The notes beneath the pieces were generated by a model. The model made no database searches, was not told where the DNA came from, and saw only the letters and a program-made list of their open reading frames with translations. The position numbers were made by a program, and so were the translations under genes. Shown here one piece after another: positions 52,984-63,900 of a DNA stretch of 64,000 nucleotides; position 1 is the first letter of the stretch; every line of letters begins with the position of its first letter. Source of the stretch: Bacterioplanes sp965233665 (lineage in GTDB: Bacteria > Pseudomonadota > Gammaproteobacteria > Pseudomonadales > Oceanobacteraceae); contig CBDDTG010000027.1 in assembly GCA_965233665.1 (NCBI GenBank), forward strand, positions 62,001 to 126,000, written 5' to 3'.

Positions 52984-55500
52984 TCAATCGATAAAGCGCA
53001 AGCTCCAGCCAGTTAAATCGCCATCGTCTTGACGATAACGATCCTGTATCGACAACTGCCAACTGCCGTTTAAGCTGCTGACATCCGTTGCTGATAAATT
53101 CAGGCTGTAGCTTTTTTCACCTGAGGTGCCATCGTTGCGATCGTCGTCTTTGACGGTAAAGCTCTGACCATCTTTGCTCAGCTGAATGCGCAGGTCACCC
53201 AAATACGAGTGGTTTACCTGGGCGGTCACCTTGATCGTATTGGCCGACGAGACATTGCTCACATTAATGGTGCTGGTGGCTTTGCCCTGATCTGGAATGG
53301 CGGTGCGCTCGGTGTTTTCAAACAAAGTGTCTGAGCCACCATCATCACCGTCGCCGATCACCAGGGTGTAGTCTTCGACTTCACCGTAATTAAAGGCGCC
53401 ACATGGGCCGGTGCCCTGGTTATAGCTCATGGCGATGCGCAATCGGGTTTCGCCACTGAGGCCTGTGGGCAGTGTAATTTCACCGCTCACCGCTGAAGAC
53501 GATGCGGAGGAGGTGAACAGGTTTTCACCACTGTCATCAAAATCACCGTCGTTATTAAGGTCGGCCCAGATGTTCCACACCTCGTTGTAGCTGCTGCTGG
53601 CAAAGCCCGGTGTCATCGTGACATCGGTGGTACCGGCGGGCAGTTCGATTTTATCGCCAGTGAAGTCGCTGTAGCCTGCCGCGCCCGACGTTTTGCGGAA
53701 GCTGCCAATGCGTACATCTGAGATCCACTCATAGCTGGAGTCATTACCGCCGGCTTCGCAGTAAGTCGGTTGTGGGTCGACTTGATCAACAATGTTGAGG
53801 AACTCGGCAGTGACCGCACCCCAGGTGCCGCTGGCGTCTTGCGAGCGGGTATAAACCATGTGCTTGCCAATGGACAGCCCAGTGGTATCGATGGTGGCGA
53901 TGGCGGTTTCATTAACGCTATTGAAACGCCCGTCTTCAGCACTGAGTGCCACCGGAGTTGCACCTGATTCCCATGGCGCCTGATCGATGTAGTATTCGAC
54001 CGCTTGAATGGCTTGTTTGGGCTCACTGCCGTTACGGCTACTGAAGCGATCATCCCGAGCATTGACGCGCAGCGTGACTGGCGTGCCGGCAATCACGCCT
54101 GTGGTAGCGGCATTGTCGCTCAGGGTAATGTCGTCAACATCCGGACCGGCCGGGGTGATGTAAGGTGTGCGCACCACTTTAGCGGCATAAATCAGCGCCG
54201 GTAAATTATCCGGTTTGATGTCGCTTTCATAGCTGCTGCAACTCTGACGGAAGGCGGTGCCCAACTCAAAGGTGTAAGCCGCTACCCCCAGCTCGCCATA
54301 ACTGACGCTGTCGCTGGTGCCGTCGGTTGGATACAGACCAACAGATTGCTGCGGCATGTAGTTGTTAAAGAAGGCGAACTTGCGACCCAAGGTTTGCAGG
54401 GCGGTACCGTTGGGCGCCGGCTGCTCTGTGGTACCCCAGGGCCACAGCACCAGTTCACTAAACGAGTGAATATCAATATGAATACCGCTGGTCGTGACCG
54501 GTGCGGCATCGTTGTCACCTGGGCCGCGTTGATCTGGCCACAGATTGCGAATGTAAGACTCTATCGCCTGGATTTCCGGCTCAGAGCCGGGTGATGGGCC
54601 GCGATAGGTAAAGTCACACTGGTTGCCACTGGAGCCACCGTCAACACTGCCCCAGCTAAAAGTGAAGTTGCGGTTTAAGTCGGCACCACGGCTGCGACTA
54701 GAAGAGCTGCAGTAGTTGTCGTTGTCGTTTTTACGCCACATATAGCCGTCGGGAATGGACGAGTTGGCTTGAGCCTCGGCACGTTTACGTCCATCTGGGT
54801 TGGCGTGCAGCATCAGATGAACTTCGTGGTGATCCAGTATCCAGGTGGCGTCAGCATCGCTGCCATAGCCTTCTAGCAAGTAGCGCGCAAAGTCGAGGTT
54901 GAGGGGTGCGGTAGCCAGTTCGCGGGCATGAATCGCCGAGTTAGCAAACAGTACGGGTTTGTCACCACTGGTGTTTTTATTGGTGAGCTTAAGCACCTTC
55001 ATGTCATAGCCGGCGCCGTTGTTTTGCTTTTGCCAAGAGTCGCCGACGTCAATCCATTCGGCCAAATCAGGATATTGCTGGGCAAAGTTGGCCGCCGCAG
55101 TGAAGGTTTCTTCGACCGTTGCATAGCAGCCAAAGCCGGGCACAGTGCTGGTACTGAACAAGGGCTCAGATAATGGTGCCATACGCGCCGGGTCCGGTTC
55201 TGGCGCCAGGGTTACGTCAAAATCAAATGCTTTGAGTTTTTCGACCTCATCCGCGTTTAACAACATGCGCAACGTGCCTTGTTGTTTATCCTCGGACAGC
55301 AGCTGAGCATGAAACGAGATCTTGGCTTTTACGGCCAACTCCTCACTCGGGGCGGTTACCTGATACTCGGTGCGGCCTTGGGCCTGTAGCTCCTGAGCTT
55401 CAATACTGTGCGAATGTTCTGGCCCGGCCAAGGCTGCGGGTGCAAGTAATAAGGCAGGGAGTACCGCCGCCAGGGGAGTCAGACGATTCTTTTTAATCAT
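52984..55500 (-). CDS. Secreted M14 zinc carboxypeptidase with GEVED and P domains
   Basis: An 838 aa exported metallopeptidase. A signal peptide (ends APAALA) and a propeptide-like region precede the M14 domain (about 120-460). Zinc ligands are H and E in IHARE and H in IDIHSFSELV; the catalytic Glu is in YTFELGTAF; the substrate Arg/Asn-Arg is in GADLNRNF. Downstream lie an Ig-like part, a GEVED domain (NYGEVEDYTL, about 640-725) and a C-terminal proprotein-convertase P domain (SYLGDLRIQLSKDGQSF to GWSLRFID). It should release C-terminal residues from peptides made by the neighbouring endoprotease. The ATG follows CAGGAATAATT. Confidence 0.93.
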   Translation of the reverse strand: MIKKNRLTPLAAVLPALLLAPAALAGPEHSHSIEAQELQAQGRTEYQVTAPSEELAVKAKISFHAQLLSEDKQQGTLRMLLNADEVEKLKAFDFDVTLAPEPDPARMAPLSEPLFSTSTVPGFGCYATVEETFTAAANFAQQYPDLAEWIDVGDSWQKQNNGAGYDMKVLKLTNKNTSGDKPVLFANSAIHARELATAPLNLDFARYLLEGYGSDADATWILDHHEVHLMLHANPDGRKRAEAQANSSIPDGYMWRKNDNDNYCSSSSRSRGADLNRNFTFSWGSVDGGSSGNQCDFTYRGPSPGSEPEIQAIESYIRNLWPDQRGPGDNDAAPVTTSGIHIDIHSFSELVLWPWGTTEQPAPNGTALQTLGRKFAFFNNYMPQQSVGLYPTDGTSDSVSYGELGVAAYTFELGTAFRQSCSSYESDIKPDNLPALIYAAKVVRTPYITPAGPDVDDITLSDNAATTGVIAGTPVTLRVNARDDRFSSRNGSEPKQAIQAVEYYIDQAPWESGATPVALSAEDGRFNSVNETAIATIDTTGLSIGKHMVYTRSQDASGTWGAVTAEFLNIVDQVDPQPTYCEAGGNDSSYEWISDVRIGSFRKTSGAAGYSDFTGDKIELPAGTTDVTMTPGFASSSYNEVWNIWADLNNDGDFDDSGENLFTSSASSSAVSGEITLPTGLSGETRLRIAMSYNQGTGPCGAFNYGEVEDYTLVIGDGDDGGSDTLFENTERTAIPDQGKATSTINVSNVSSANTIKVTAQVNHSYLGDLRIQLSKDGQSFTVKDDDRNDGTSGEKSYSLNLSATDVSSLNGSWQLSIQDRYRQDDGDLTGWSLRFID

Positions 55501-55836
55501 AATTATTCCTGTCTTTTATTGAGCGTTGGGGCTGACCCAGCGCTCGCTGGTTACTTGTGCCGTGCGGGTCGAACGACACTATTGAGGGCCTCAGGGTAAT
55601 GAGACCGTCAATGAGGCTTGGGCACGGCGCTGTCGATGTAAACCAGCATGGCCGCTTTTGCCGTCAGAACTCGGAACTTGGTATGAAGTAAAAAATGAAT
55701 TGTGAGCATTGGCTGGCATTTTTGCGCTATCGAAAGAGCGTTGCGAACGGCAATGTGAGACACAAGGTTTCGCTAAGGACACTAGCGGTCGGTGCCGCTG
55801 ACGATGCATGATGAGTACACATCAACAGGAGCCGTT
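55501..55836. other. Divergent intergenic region M14 / yghU
   Basis: About 336 bases with no credible gene; short open frames here lack ribosome sites and homology signs. It must hold the promoters for both flanking genes, but I cannot place them with confidence. Confidence 0.4.
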
Positions 55837-56676
55837 ATGACTGATACTTACATCCCGCCCAAAGTCTGGACCTGGGAACAGCCCAGCGGTGGCCAGTTTG
55901 CCAGCATAAACCGTCCGGTGGCGGGGGCCACACACGACAAAGACATGCCAGTGGGCGAGCACCCATTGCAACTTTATTCATTGGCGACGCCCAACGGCGT
56001 TAAAGCCACCATCATGTTAGAGGAGCTGCTGGCGCTAGGGCACGCCGGTGCCGAGTACGACGCCTGGCTGATCAATATTACCGAAGGTGATCAATTTGCC
56101 AGCGGGTTTGTCGATATTAATCCCAACTCGAAGATTCCAGCTTTGCTCGATCGTTCCGGCACTGAGCCGGTGCGGGTGTTTGAATCGGGCTCGATCTTGC
56201 TTTATTTGGCAGAAAAATTTGATGAGTTGCTGTCGGCCGATTTAACAGTGCGCACAGAAACGTTGAACTGGCTATTTTGGCAAATGGGCGCCGCCCCTTA
56301 TTTGGGCGGTGGCTTTGGGCATTTTTATCATTACGCGCCAGAAAAATACCAATACCCCATTGATCGCTTCACCATGGAAGTGAAGCGCCAGTTAGACGTA
56401 CTGGATCGCAACTTGGCCCAGCGCCAATACATGGCCGGTGATGACTACAGCATTGCCGACATTGCTATTTACCCTTGGTATGGCGCACTGGTAAAAGGAG
56501 AAGCCTACGATGCGGCCGAGTTTTTGTCGGCTCATGAGTATCAACATGTGCAGCGCTGGGCGGATGAAATCTCGGCTCGCCCGGCGGTGCAACGTGGTCG
56601 CAAAGTTAACCGCACTTGGGGTGAGCCGCACGAGCAGGTGGCGGAACGACATCAAGCTGAAGATTTGGACATTTGA
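55837..56676 (+). CDS. yghU: YghU-type glutathione transferase / disulfide-bond reductase
   Basis: A 279 aa nu-class GST. It opens with the YghU-specific extension YIPPKVWTWEQPSGGQFASI and RPVAGATHDKDMPVGEHPLQ, then the thioredoxin-like domain (LYSLATPNGVKATIMLEEL, NPNSKIPALLD, VFESGSILLYLAEKF) and the helical domain (GGGFGHFYHYAPEKYQYPID). YghU binds two glutathiones and reduces disulfides. ATG 55837 with AGGAG upstream gives the usual length. Confidence 0.95.
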   Translation: MTDTYIPPKVWTWEQPSGGQFASINRPVAGATHDKDMPVGEHPLQLYSLATPNGVKATIMLEELLALGHAGAEYDAWLINITEGDQFASGFVDINPNSKIPALLDRSGTEPVRVFESGSILLYLAEKFDELLSADLTVRTETLNWLFWQMGAAPYLGGGFGHFYHYAPEKYQYPIDRFTMEVKRQLDVLDRNLAQRQYMAGDDYSIADIAIYPWYGALVKGEAYDAAEFLSAHEYQHVQRWADEISARPAVQRGRKVNRTWGEPHEQVAERHQAEDLDI

Positions 56677-56680
56677 GAAT

Positions 56681-56710
56681 AAAAAAACGCGGCAATCGCC
56701 GCGTTTTTTT
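56681..56710. terminator. Bidirectional terminator between yghU and the RND pump
   Basis: CGCGGC (56688-56693), loop AATC, GCCGCG (56698-56703), with seven A before and seven T after; it serves both converging genes. Confidence 0.93.
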
Positions 56711-56714
56711 GGCC

Positions 56715-59700
56715 TTAAATTTTCACTCGCTCTCGTAAGGTTTGCATGACCACGTAGAGCGCCGGAATCAAGAAAATTCCGATGACGGTAGCGAACAGCA
56801 TGCCGGAAAGCACAACAAAACCAATCGAGATACGGCTCATGGCGCCAGCGCCAGAGGCAAAGATCAAAGGCGCAACGCCGAGAATGAACGAAAATGCCGT
56901 CATCATCACTGCGCGAAAACGCAGGCTGGCGGCTTGCTCCGCCGCTCCTAAAATGGATTGGCCTTCTTCCCGCAGTTGTTTCGCGAACTCAACAATCAAA
57001 ATGGCCGATTTACTGGCTAAACCTATCAGCATCACCAAGCCAACCTGAGCGTAGAGATTGTTGTCGAGACCCGTAATTAAATACAAAGGTATTAATGCCC
57101 CCATCATGGCCACACTGACGGATAAGATGACAGCGACGGGAATGGTCCAGCTCTCGTATTGCGCCACCAGAAATAAATACGCAAACAGCAAGGATAACGA
57201 GAAAATCAGCACCACATAACCTGCAGATTCTCGTTCTTGCTGCGCCGTACCGGTCCAGTCGAGGGAATAGCCCTCAGGCAATACTGTCGCCACAATGGCT
57301 TCGACTTCGCTCATCACCTCACCCGTGCTCAGGCCATCGGCGGGTGTGATGTTAAGGCCAGCACTGCGATAAGTATTATAGCGATCCAGTTTTTGCGGCC
57401 CCAATACTTGGCGCACATCAATGATGGAGCCAATGGGTACTTGAGCACCGCTGGCGGATCGCACATAAATATCATTGATGTCGGTAATGGCATCGCGAAA
57501 ACGGCTTTCAGCTTGCAGCATTACGCGGTAATTGCGGCCATATAAACTGAAATCATTGACGTAAGACGAGCCCAGTTGGCTTTGCAGCGTACTGAACACG
57601 GCTGCGGGTGAAACGTTTAAGCTGGCGGCCTTTTCACGGTCGAGCACAATTTCCAGCTGTGGGTTATTGGCATTATAAAAACTAAAGGCCTGTTTGATTT
57701 TAGAGGAATCGTTTAATGCCAAAATCAAGCTGTTCACCACTTGAGACAGCGCCTGCGGCGTATCATTGGCCAAATCGAGCAAGTTGGCTTCTAAGCCGCC
57801 CGCGCTGCCCAAACCTGGAATAGGGGGCGGTGGAAAGCCAAACGCATTAGCACCCGGCACGGCTTGCAATTGCTGCGACATTTGCTGGAAAGTAACGTAC
57901 CAAGGTGTGTCTGGCCGTTCCTCCCAATCTTTTAACACCGGCAACATAAAGGCATTGCTCGAAGCCGCACCGCCAATCAAACCAAAACCAGATACCATCA
58001 TGGTGCGATCAATTTCTGGAATATCACGCAAGCTCTGGTCGATCTCGACCGCTAGGCTGGTGGTTCGATTCAACGATGCCCCTTGTGGTAGCGAAATATC
58101 GACAAAAAATGCGCCTTGGTCTTCATAGGGGATAAAGCCCGTGGGTGTTGCTTTAAATAAGTAGCCAGTAGCAATAAAAATCACCGCCAGCATGGCCAAG
58201 GTGACGGGTATGCGTTTATTGAGAAACACAGCGCCGAGCACGTATTTTTTCCGTGCGGCATCAACCTTGCGATCAAACCAGGCGAAAAATCCTTTGGCAT
58301 CGCTGTCAGGTTTTAGCAACAGAGCACATAAGGCAGGCGACAAGGTCAGTGCATTGAGTGACGATAACGACACCGCAACGGCAATAGTTACTGCAAACTG
58401 AGTATACAGCTTGCCGGTTAACCCTGGCATAAAGGCGACGGGAATAAACACCGCCAATAACACCAATGTGGTGGCAATCACAGGCCCAAAGACTTCACCC
58501 ATGGCTTTGTCGGTGGCTTCTTTGGCGCTGATGTTGTCTTCTTTCATGTGGCGTTTAACATTTTCCACCACCACAATGGCATCATCGACCACGATACCAA
58601 TGGCCAAAATCAAGGCGAACAAAGAAATGGTATTGATGGAAAAACCAGCCAGCTGCAGCGCCACAAAGGTGCCTACCAGAGATACGGGAATGGTGGCCGA
58701 AGGAATCAGGGTGGCGCGCCAATCGCCCAAAAATAAGAAGGTCACCGCCACCACCAAAATAAAGGTAATGACCAAGGTTTCGATCACCTCATTAATGGAG
58801 GCGCGCACAAACTTGGTGGAGTCGTAAAAAATCTGGTACTCCAAACCCTCAGGAAAGTATTGGCTTAAGCGCTCCATTTCCGCTTTGACTTGATCGGCTA
58901 CGTCCAACGCGTTGGCACCTGGGCTTTGGTACACCCCAAAGGGCACGCCGGGTTTGCCATTGACGCGCATCTCAAAGCCATAGGTTTGTGATCCCAGTTC
59001 AACTCGCGCCACATCTTTCAGGTAAATGCGTGAGCCATCACTGCTGGTTTTCACAATGATGTTGTTGAACTCTGCAACCTCGCTTAACCGACCTTTGCTG
59101 GTAATGGTGAATTGAAACTGCTGATCGTTCGTGACCGGCGGCGCACCGATTTGCCCCAATGCCGCTTGCACGCTTTGATTCTGAATGGCATTGCTGATGT
59201 CATTGGGGGTGAGTCCTAACGCTTGCAAGCGGTCAGGGTCGAGCCAAATACGCATGCCGTATTCCAGGCTACCGAATTGGCTAGCACCGCCGACGCCATT
59301 AATGCGGGCGATGGCATCTTCGACGTACAGCGACGAATAATTGCTCATAAATAAATTATCGAGACTGTCGTCTGACGATGTCAGTGCAATGACCATCAGC
59401 ATGGAGCTGGACTGTTTCTGGGTGGTTACGCCGCGGCGTACCACATCCTGCGGCAAACTGGCCGAGGCCAGTGCCACACGGTTTTGCACATTCACCGCAG
59501 CTTGGTCGGGGTCGGTACCCACTTTAAACGTTACCGTCAGGGTGTAGCTGCCATCGTTGCCACTGGTGGAGCTCATATACAACATATCGTCGACGCCATT
59601 CACCATAGATTCGATCGGCGTGGCGACGGTTTCTTCGACGGTCTGTGCATTGGCGCCGGTGTAGGTGGCTTTGACCTGCACCTGAGGCGGCGTAATGTCC

Positions 59701-59810
59701 GGATACTGAGTCACGGGCAGTGCAGTTACCGCAAGAATGCCGGCCACAATAATGACAATGGAAATGACCAGTGCAAACTTGGGTCTGTGAATGAAAAAAC
59801 GTGAAAACAT
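56715..59810 (-). CDS. RND multidrug efflux permease (HAE1 family)
   Basis: A 1031 aa AcrB/MexB-like inner-membrane pump driven by the proton gradient. Twelve TM helices and two large periplasmic loops are evident. The proton-relay residues are present: the Asp pair in GIVVDDAIVVVENV (TM4) and Lys in GLASKSAILIVEF (TM10). A Phe-rich substrate-loop region FGFPPPPIPGLG is seen near residue 670. It lies two bases after the adaptor gene. No outer-membrane channel gene follows, so it probably uses a TolC-type protein from elsewhere. Specificity cannot be read from the sequence. Confidence 0.96.
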   Translation of the reverse strand: MFSRFFIHRPKFALVISIVIIVAGILAVTALPVTQYPDITPPQVQVKATYTGANAQTVEETVATPIESMVNGVDDMLYMSSTSGNDGSYTLTVTFKVGTDPDQAAVNVQNRVALASASLPQDVVRRGVTTQKQSSSMLMVIALTSSDDSLDNLFMSNYSSLYVEDAIARINGVGGASQFGSLEYGMRIWLDPDRLQALGLTPNDISNAIQNQSVQAALGQIGAPPVTNDQQFQFTITSKGRLSEVAEFNNIIVKTSSDGSRIYLKDVARVELGSQTYGFEMRVNGKPGVPFGVYQSPGANALDVADQVKAEMERLSQYFPEGLEYQIFYDSTKFVRASINEVIETLVITFILVVAVTFLFLGDWRATLIPSATIPVSLVGTFVALQLAGFSINTISLFALILAIGIVVDDAIVVVENVKRHMKEDNISAKEATDKAMGEVFGPVIATTLVLLAVFIPVAFMPGLTGKLYTQFAVTIAVAVSLSSLNALTLSPALCALLLKPDSDAKGFFAWFDRKVDAARKKYVLGAVFLNKRIPVTLAMLAVIFIATGYLFKATPTGFIPYEDQGAFFVDISLPQGASLNRTTSLAVEIDQSLRDIPEIDRTMMVSGFGLIGGAASSNAFMLPVLKDWEERPDTPWYVTFQQMSQQLQAVPGANAFGFPPPPIPGLGSAGGLEANLLDLANDTPQALSQVVNSLILALNDSSKIKQAFSFYNANNPQLEIVLDREKAASLNVSPAAVFSTLQSQLGSSYVNDFSLYGRNYRVMLQAESRFRDAITDINDIYVRSASGAQVPIGSIIDVRQVLGPQKLDRYNTYRSAGLNITPADGLSTGEVMSEVEAIVATVLPEGYSLDWTGTAQQERESAGYVVLIFSLSLLFAYLFLVAQYESWTIPVAVILSVSVAMMGALIPLYLITGLDNNLYAQVGLVMLIGLASKSAILIVEFAKQLREEGQSILGAAEQAASLRFRAVMMTAFSFILGVAPLIFASGAGAMSRISIGFVVLSGMLFATVIGIFLIPALYVVMQTLRERVKI

Positions 59811-59812
59811 AA

Positions 59813-60890
59813 TTATTGCTCCACGGCGTTAACGGTTTGCCCGTTACGTACTTTCTGTAGCCCTTGCACAATGACACGCTCACCCGCCGTTACCCCGGAA
59901 ATCACGATCCAGTCGGCATCCATTTGCTCGCCCAGCACCACGCGGCGTTGTTCAACGACTTGCTGCTCGTTGACCACCAATACAAAAAAACCGTCTCGAT
60001 CACGCTGTACCGCTGCTTGCGAGACGGTTATGACGTTGGGCGCATCCTTGGGCTCTAAGGTGACGCGCACAAACTCCCCCGGCAGCAGCAAGCCTTCTGG
60101 GTTGGGAAATTGTGCACGTATGGCCACCGAGTCGGTTTCGGTATTGACTTCCGGTGCGAGAAAGTCGAATTCCCCGGCGTAAGAATAGGGCTGGCCATCG
60201 GCCAGAATCAGATACGGCACCATGTCGGCTTCTTGCAAATTGGGAGACTGGCGCCTGGCTTGTAATAGGATTTTGTCCGATACCGATAAAATCGACGTAC
60301 ACAGGGTCGGTTTGCACGACGGTGGCCAATTGGCTGGTATTGGCGGCCACCAGGTTGCCACTGTTGATCAGTGCGCGGCTAATTTTGCCGCTGATCGGAC
60401 TGGTGATGTCGGTATAGCTTAAATTCAGCTCAGCTTGCTGCAGTTGCGCCTGGGCTTGCAGTACCTGGGCTTTGGCCTGATCAAAGCTGGCTTCGGCGGA
60501 CTCTAACTGTGCCTTAGAGGTGGCGCCGGTTTTTCTTAATGTGCGCTGGCGGCTTAATTCGGCGTTGGCTTGCTTTTGGGCAGCCTGTGCGCTTAACAAA
60601 GCGGCTTTGGCTTGCTTGAGTTGGATGTCGTAGGCCACTTTTTCAATGCTAAAAAGCGCGGCGCCTTGCTCTACCCGAGTTCCCTCAACAAAATGACGTT
60701 GTTCTAATATCCCGCTCACGCGCGGAATAATATCCACACGCTGTACCGCGCTGATGCGCCCGGCGATTTCAATATCAGGCCGAGCTTTGGTTTGCTTAAT
60801 AGAATCGACAATGACGGCGGGTAAATCGTTGGCACTGATGGAGGGGCTGAGTGCTAACCAGCACAGCAGGGCAAAAAATTTATTCTTCAT
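59813..60890 (-). pseudogene. RND periplasmic adaptor (membrane fusion protein), frameshifted
   Basis: ATG 60890 (AAGGA upstream) opens a signal peptide, then the lipoyl/barrel-sandwich and hairpin regions (VDIIPRVSGILEQRHFVEGT, ELNLSYTDITSPISGKISRA) as far as VVQTDPVYVDF. The C-terminal half continues in another frame: SVSDKILLQARRQ, YSYAGEFDFLAPEVNTETDS, LLLPGEFVRVTLEPKDAP, to QTVNAVEQ. The break is at about 60282-60291, beside a four-T run on the coding strand. Removing one base restores a 358 aa protein of family length. As read, the adaptor lacks its beta-barrel and membrane-proximal domains and the pump would be non-functional unless another adaptor substitutes. A read error is the alternative. 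Confidence 0.87.
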
Positions 60891-60948
60891 GTCGATAATC
60901 CTTAATACCATATGGGTGAGCGCGCTGGCGATAGCGGTGGCTGGCAGT

Positions 60949-63900
60949 TCAGCCGCTAAACGCTTTGTGTGAATTTTCAGAGCCTGTGGAGGGCGTCAAA
61001 TAAATGCTGATATCGACCTCATCTATTTGCTCTGGCGCTAAGTACTTTTGAGCGTAGCGTAAATACAAGCCGCTGGTCAGCAGTAGCTCGAAGGCATCAC
61101 GGTCTAGGTGCTGATCTTTGACCATTAAAGAGAGAATTTTCAGCGTTTGGCTGAGGGTTTTTCCTTCTTTATACGGGCGATCTGACGCAGTGAGGGCTTC
61201 AAATACATCAGCAACGGCCAGCATGCGTTCTGGTATTGAGAGTTGTTCTGCCGATAGCTTGCGTGGATAACCGCTGCCATCCATTTTTTCATGGTGGGTG
61301 GATGCGTACCGTGGCACCGAGGCCAGCTCAGGAGGAAAGGGCAGGGCCTCAAGCATGCGAATGGTCGCAATTATATGTTCGTTGATTTTAAAGCGTTCTT
61401 CGGGCGTTAAGGTGCCGCGAGAAATCATCAAGTTGTGTAATTCACCTCGGTTGTATAAATACTCCGGGGCATCCATCTTGATGCCTAAGGATTCCATATA
61501 GCTAAGGTCCTGCTCGCGTTCGATGATGTGTTCTGGGCCGTCTTTCAGCAGTGGCTCGGTGGCGGGCAGTGCGGCCGCTGGGCCGGTAAAACGCTTCATT
61601 TCTGCAATGGATAAGCCGAGGCGATCATCAAAATGACGTTGCCAGGTGATTTGTGCAAGCTGTTGCAGTCGTTGCTGTTTTTTCTCGTCCTGAAATTCAC
61701 CACCAATATTACAGCTGGCAATAAATTCAAAGTCGTTTTGCAGTTGTTGTTTATGCTGCTCGCATTGTACACGCCACTGCGGCTCTTGTTGTGGCCGCTC
61801 TAGGGTTTGGCGTAAATAGGTAATTTCGGCGTCGCGCCACAACACTTCGAAGCGGGTACGTATTTCATGAATACGGTTGTGAATGGTTTCGAGCTTGGTG
61901 GCTTTATCGACCACGTATTCAGGTGTGGTTACTTTGCCGCAATCGTGCAACCAGGCAGCAATGCGTAACTCCCGCCAGGCATCGCGACCTTCGACGTTAA
62001 AGTCTTTATAAGCGTCGTCTTGGCTGTCATCTGCGGCTTTGACCAACAACAAAGCGAGCTCAGGAACGCGAGCACAGTGGCCACCTGTATAGGGGGACTT
62101 CTGGTCAATGGCGTCGGCAATTAATTGAATAAATGCATCTAACAAATCACGCTGGTTTTGCTCTTGCTGCTTAATGGTGTGCACCATTTGCACGATGGAT
62201 TCCGACAATTGATCCAACTCCAGGATGCGGGAGTGCACGGGTTTAACATGCGATTCCCGATGCATACGGATTTTGTCATTTTCAGCCGCTAACTCTCGTA
62301 CCGGGCGCACGATTGGGTAAGCAAACGCCCACGACAGCGGCAGTATCAGTGCCAGTAACGCGGCGCTGATGGCAATGGCGACTTTAACCTGGCGCATAAA
62401 AGGACCATCCACCACGGCTTGCGGCACCAGCACACCAAAGTAGCGCTGATGGCCTTGGGTGGGGTGCTCTAGGGTGCGCACGTAAGCGTAATAGGGTTTT
62501 CCGTTATGGGTTATTGCCATCAAGGCTGGCTTTGAGACGCGCGCTAACTCAATTAAAGCGGCGTTGGGCACGCTGTTGCTGGTGCTGCGTTGCTGGCCAT
62601 TGGGGTGTAGCCAGCGCTGGTTTAGGCGTTGCCAGGCGTCGGCGGGAATGGCATTGATGGCTTTATTAAGCAGCTGCTGCAAGGTCGGGTTGTCAGACTG
62701 TGTGAGCATCACCAGTTGTTCCAGCTGTGCGCTTTGTTGCAGACCGATGTCGGTACTGAGCTGCAAATCATGCAGGTAATAGCTGTCTTTTAAGGTGCGC
62801 AACACCACGGCGTTATCCAGTGCCGCGCTCGCTTGCCCTTGCTCTACCAACCGCAAGGCGGCCAGGGTCGACTCCACTTGCTTTATGTTAACGTTGGGAA
62901 ACTGTCGCTCGATCACGGCAATCACCGACCAACCCGCCGGTATGGCCACGGTTTTGCCAGCCATTTGCGATAACGTCAGTGATGCTTGCCTGCCCGCCAG
63001 CGCGATGGGCAGCTGGGTGTAGGGCACTGTCGCCAAGCCCCAGTCACGGTTATCGTCGGTTAAAAATACCGAGTGCAGAATATCCAGCTCGCCGCTTTGA
63101 AAGCGCTCTACCAACTGCTGCCAACTCAGACCATTTATAAAGGTCATTTCTAACCCGGTCATGTCGCTGATCATGTTCAATACATCAATGGAGTAGCCGC
63201 GCGGTTGGCCTTCCAACGCAAAGTCCATCGGTGGCCAGTTCAGCTCATTAGAGACCTGCAACAGGCCTTGCTGGTTGATCCATTGCTGTTCTTCAGGCGT
63301 CAGCGACAGGGCGGGTAAACGAAGCTGGTCCGCGTCCAAGGCACCTTGGCTGCTGGCGATTACGTCGCCGTTTGCTTGAAAGATATAGCCGTGTCCGCTG
63401 TTGCGGTTAAAACCTTGTTTTTGCAAAAAGTCGGATAGCGTGGTGAGCAACAGGTCGATACCAACGACGGAGTCGCCATTGGGCAAAGCGTGCGACAGCG
63501 TCAAACCGGGTGTTTGCAGTTGGGCAAATAAATAAGGTTCGGTTTGATACAGTGTTTGGCGGCGCTGCGCTTCGGTGTACCAGGGGCGCTGTCGAGGGTC
63601 GTAGTCGCTGGCTTCGCTGTGTTGCCAGCGTAGGTTAAAGCTGGAGTCGTAATATTGCAGCTGCCGGATGCGCTCACCATCACGCTCTAGGACGCGCATT
63701 TCAACCCAGCGGTCTGATGGGTGGGCTTGCAGTGCAGCACGTGCTGAGGTGCTGGTTTCCAGATTAATCAGTTCATAAAAATAGCCATCTTCACGGCCGA
63801 TATAGACGCCATAAAAGGCGGGGTTTTGCTGCAATACGCGGCGAAAATGTTGGCGAATGGCCAGTTCTTGCTGCTGTACTGCCAAATCTGGCAGTTGCGA

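Noticed and set aside
55591..55809. 72-codon open frame in the M14/yghU gap
   Set aside because: No ribosome site, basic low-complexity product, not supported by context.
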